Source: Bradyrhizobium sp. SK17
GTDB lineage: Bacteria > Pseudomonadota > Alphaproteobacteria > Rhizobiales > Xanthobacteraceae
Length of the DNA: 64,000 nucleotides
NCBI RefSeq assembly: GCF_002831585.1
Contig: NZ_CP025113.1
Coordinates: forward strand, 868,001 to 932,000
Direction of reading: 5' to 3'
How positions within the stretch are numbered: position 1 is the first letter of the stretch; each line of letters starts with the position of its first letter. Below are positions 63,405 through 64,000 of the stretch, one piece after another. Under the pieces are notes generated by a model. It ran no database searches, was not told the origin of the DNA, and saw nothing but the letters and a program-made list of their open reading frames with translations. The translations under genes and the position numbers were made by a program.

Positions 63405-64000
63405 TCAGCGCTTCACCTGCTTCACCGCCGCCTCCAGACTGGCCTTCGCCGAGCCAGGCCGCAGCGGCTTCGGCTGGCTGTCGTGCGGCGCCCAGCCGGA
63501 GAGCCAGACGATGTCGAAGGTGGCGCGGATGCGGCCGTCGGGATCGGCGAAGCGTTCGCCGTAGATCTGCGCCATGCGCAGCATGGTGGCGCGGCGGGTC
63601 GGGGTGTGGCGGCGCTCGCGCAGCACGTTGGTGGCGCCCATCCGCCTGAGGTCGGCCATCAGTGCGAACGCGCTCGAATAACGCACCACGACGCGGTCGA
63701 CATCGGTGACCGGCAGCGCGAAGCCGGCGCGCTGCAACAACGCGCCGATGTCGCGCAGATCGGCGAACGGCGCGACGCGCGGCGACACCCCGCCTTCGCA
63801 TTCTGCTTCCGCCGCGGCAAAACTCTGCCTGAGCTCAGTCAGCGTATCGCCGCCGAGCATCGCCGCCAGCAGCAGTCCGTCCGGCTTCAGCGCGCGACGG
63901 ATCTGCGCCAGCACGCCCGGCAGATCATTGACGAACTGGAAAGCCAGTGCGGAGACCGCGAGGTCGAGCGACTCCGGTGCCAGGCCGGTCGCTTCCATCT
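63405..64000 (-). CDS. SAM-dependent methyltransferase (BioC/NDUFAF5-like), N-terminus cut by the window edge
   Basis: The minus frame is open to base 64000, so about 198 C-terminal residues are visible. They begin inside the methyltransferase core (LDLAVSALAFQFVNDLPGVL, then RRALKPDGLLLAAMLGGDTL), which is the typical region after the SAM-binding motifs. The C-terminal half (LLQRAGFALPVTDVDRVVVR, DLRRMGATNVLRERR, FDIVWLSGWAPHDSQPKPL) matches the BioC-like/NDUFAF5 group. Motif I lies outside the window. The role is probably methylation of a small molecule or protein; BioC function is not assured. Confidence 0.85.
   Translation of the reverse strand, partial: MEATGLAPESLDLAVSALAFQFVNDLPGVLAQIRRALKPDGLLLAAMLGGDTLTELRQSFAAAEAECEGGVSPRVAPFADLRDIGALLQRAGFALPVTDVDRVVVRYSSAFALMADLRRMGATNVLRERRHTPTRRATMLRMAQIYGERFADPDGRIRATFDIVWLSGWAPHDSQPKPLRPGSAKASLEAAVKQVKR

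Overview
The window is GC-rich chromosomal DNA from an alphaproteobacterium, most probably Bradyrhizobium or a close relative in the Nitrobacteraceae. The reasons are the gene content and order (aroK-aroB next to a CNNM/CBS protein, xerD-accA, cobS/cobT, secA-parvulin-argJ-mutT) and several dispersed inverted-repeat elements of a kind common in such genomes. It contains no rRNA, tRNA, CRISPR array, insertion sequence or prophage that I can recognise. About 50 protein genes are supported, two of which run off the window edges. Many long open frames on the opposite strand are GC-driven shadows and are left out.

Layout. 1-5.5 kb: a partial Suv3-like helicase, a frameshifted DUF3108 gene, rpmB with a clear terminator, and a small membrane ORF. 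5.7-13.4 kb: an orphan branched-chain-type binding protein, an HSL-type esterase with a flavin monooxygenase, and a 1148-residue LplT-PlsC-acyl-ACP synthetase fusion. 13.7-18.9 kb: a TetR regulator with two matched palindromes, a small membrane protein, an LLM flavin oxidoreductase, metA with a structured leader, and an Old Yellow Enzyme. 19-23.4 kb: a cobS-GNAT-cobT-phytase-like operon. 23.7-34.4 kb: DedA, a divergent pair of citrate synthase paralogues (one fused to a DNA-binding domain), DnaJ-like, BolA, CNNM/CBS, aroK-aroB, xerD and accA. 34.5-37.8 kb: an L,D-transpeptidase lipoprotein, a LuxR-type regulator and an NTF2-like protein.

38.1-50.2 kb is the accessory catabolic part. A plus-strand operon encodes a Tat-exported FAD amine oxidase/dehydrogenase, a class I cytochrome c and a RidA protein with its own signal peptide. 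It looks like a periplasmic amine-oxidation module in which electrons leave through cytochrome c and RidA hydrolyses the imine product. Facing it on the minus strand are two AmiC-like sensor proteins, an amidase and a five-gene amide/urea/branched-chain-type ABC transporter, with a divergent MarR regulator. Three of the five transporter genes carry a single-base deletion next to a G/C run.

50.3-64 kb: a VOC protein, an outer-membrane beta-barrel, a 15-repeat TPR O-GlcNAc-transferase-like protein, secA, a periplasmic parvulin, argJ (its N-terminus apparently displaced by a one-base loss), a vWA/Tad-like protein, mutT and a partial methyltransferase.

Five likely one-base losses at G/C runs were found: 3355-3358, 41157-41159, 43479-43480, 44853-44855 and 59692-59696. 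They may be residual consensus errors, so the affected genes should be checked before being called dead.
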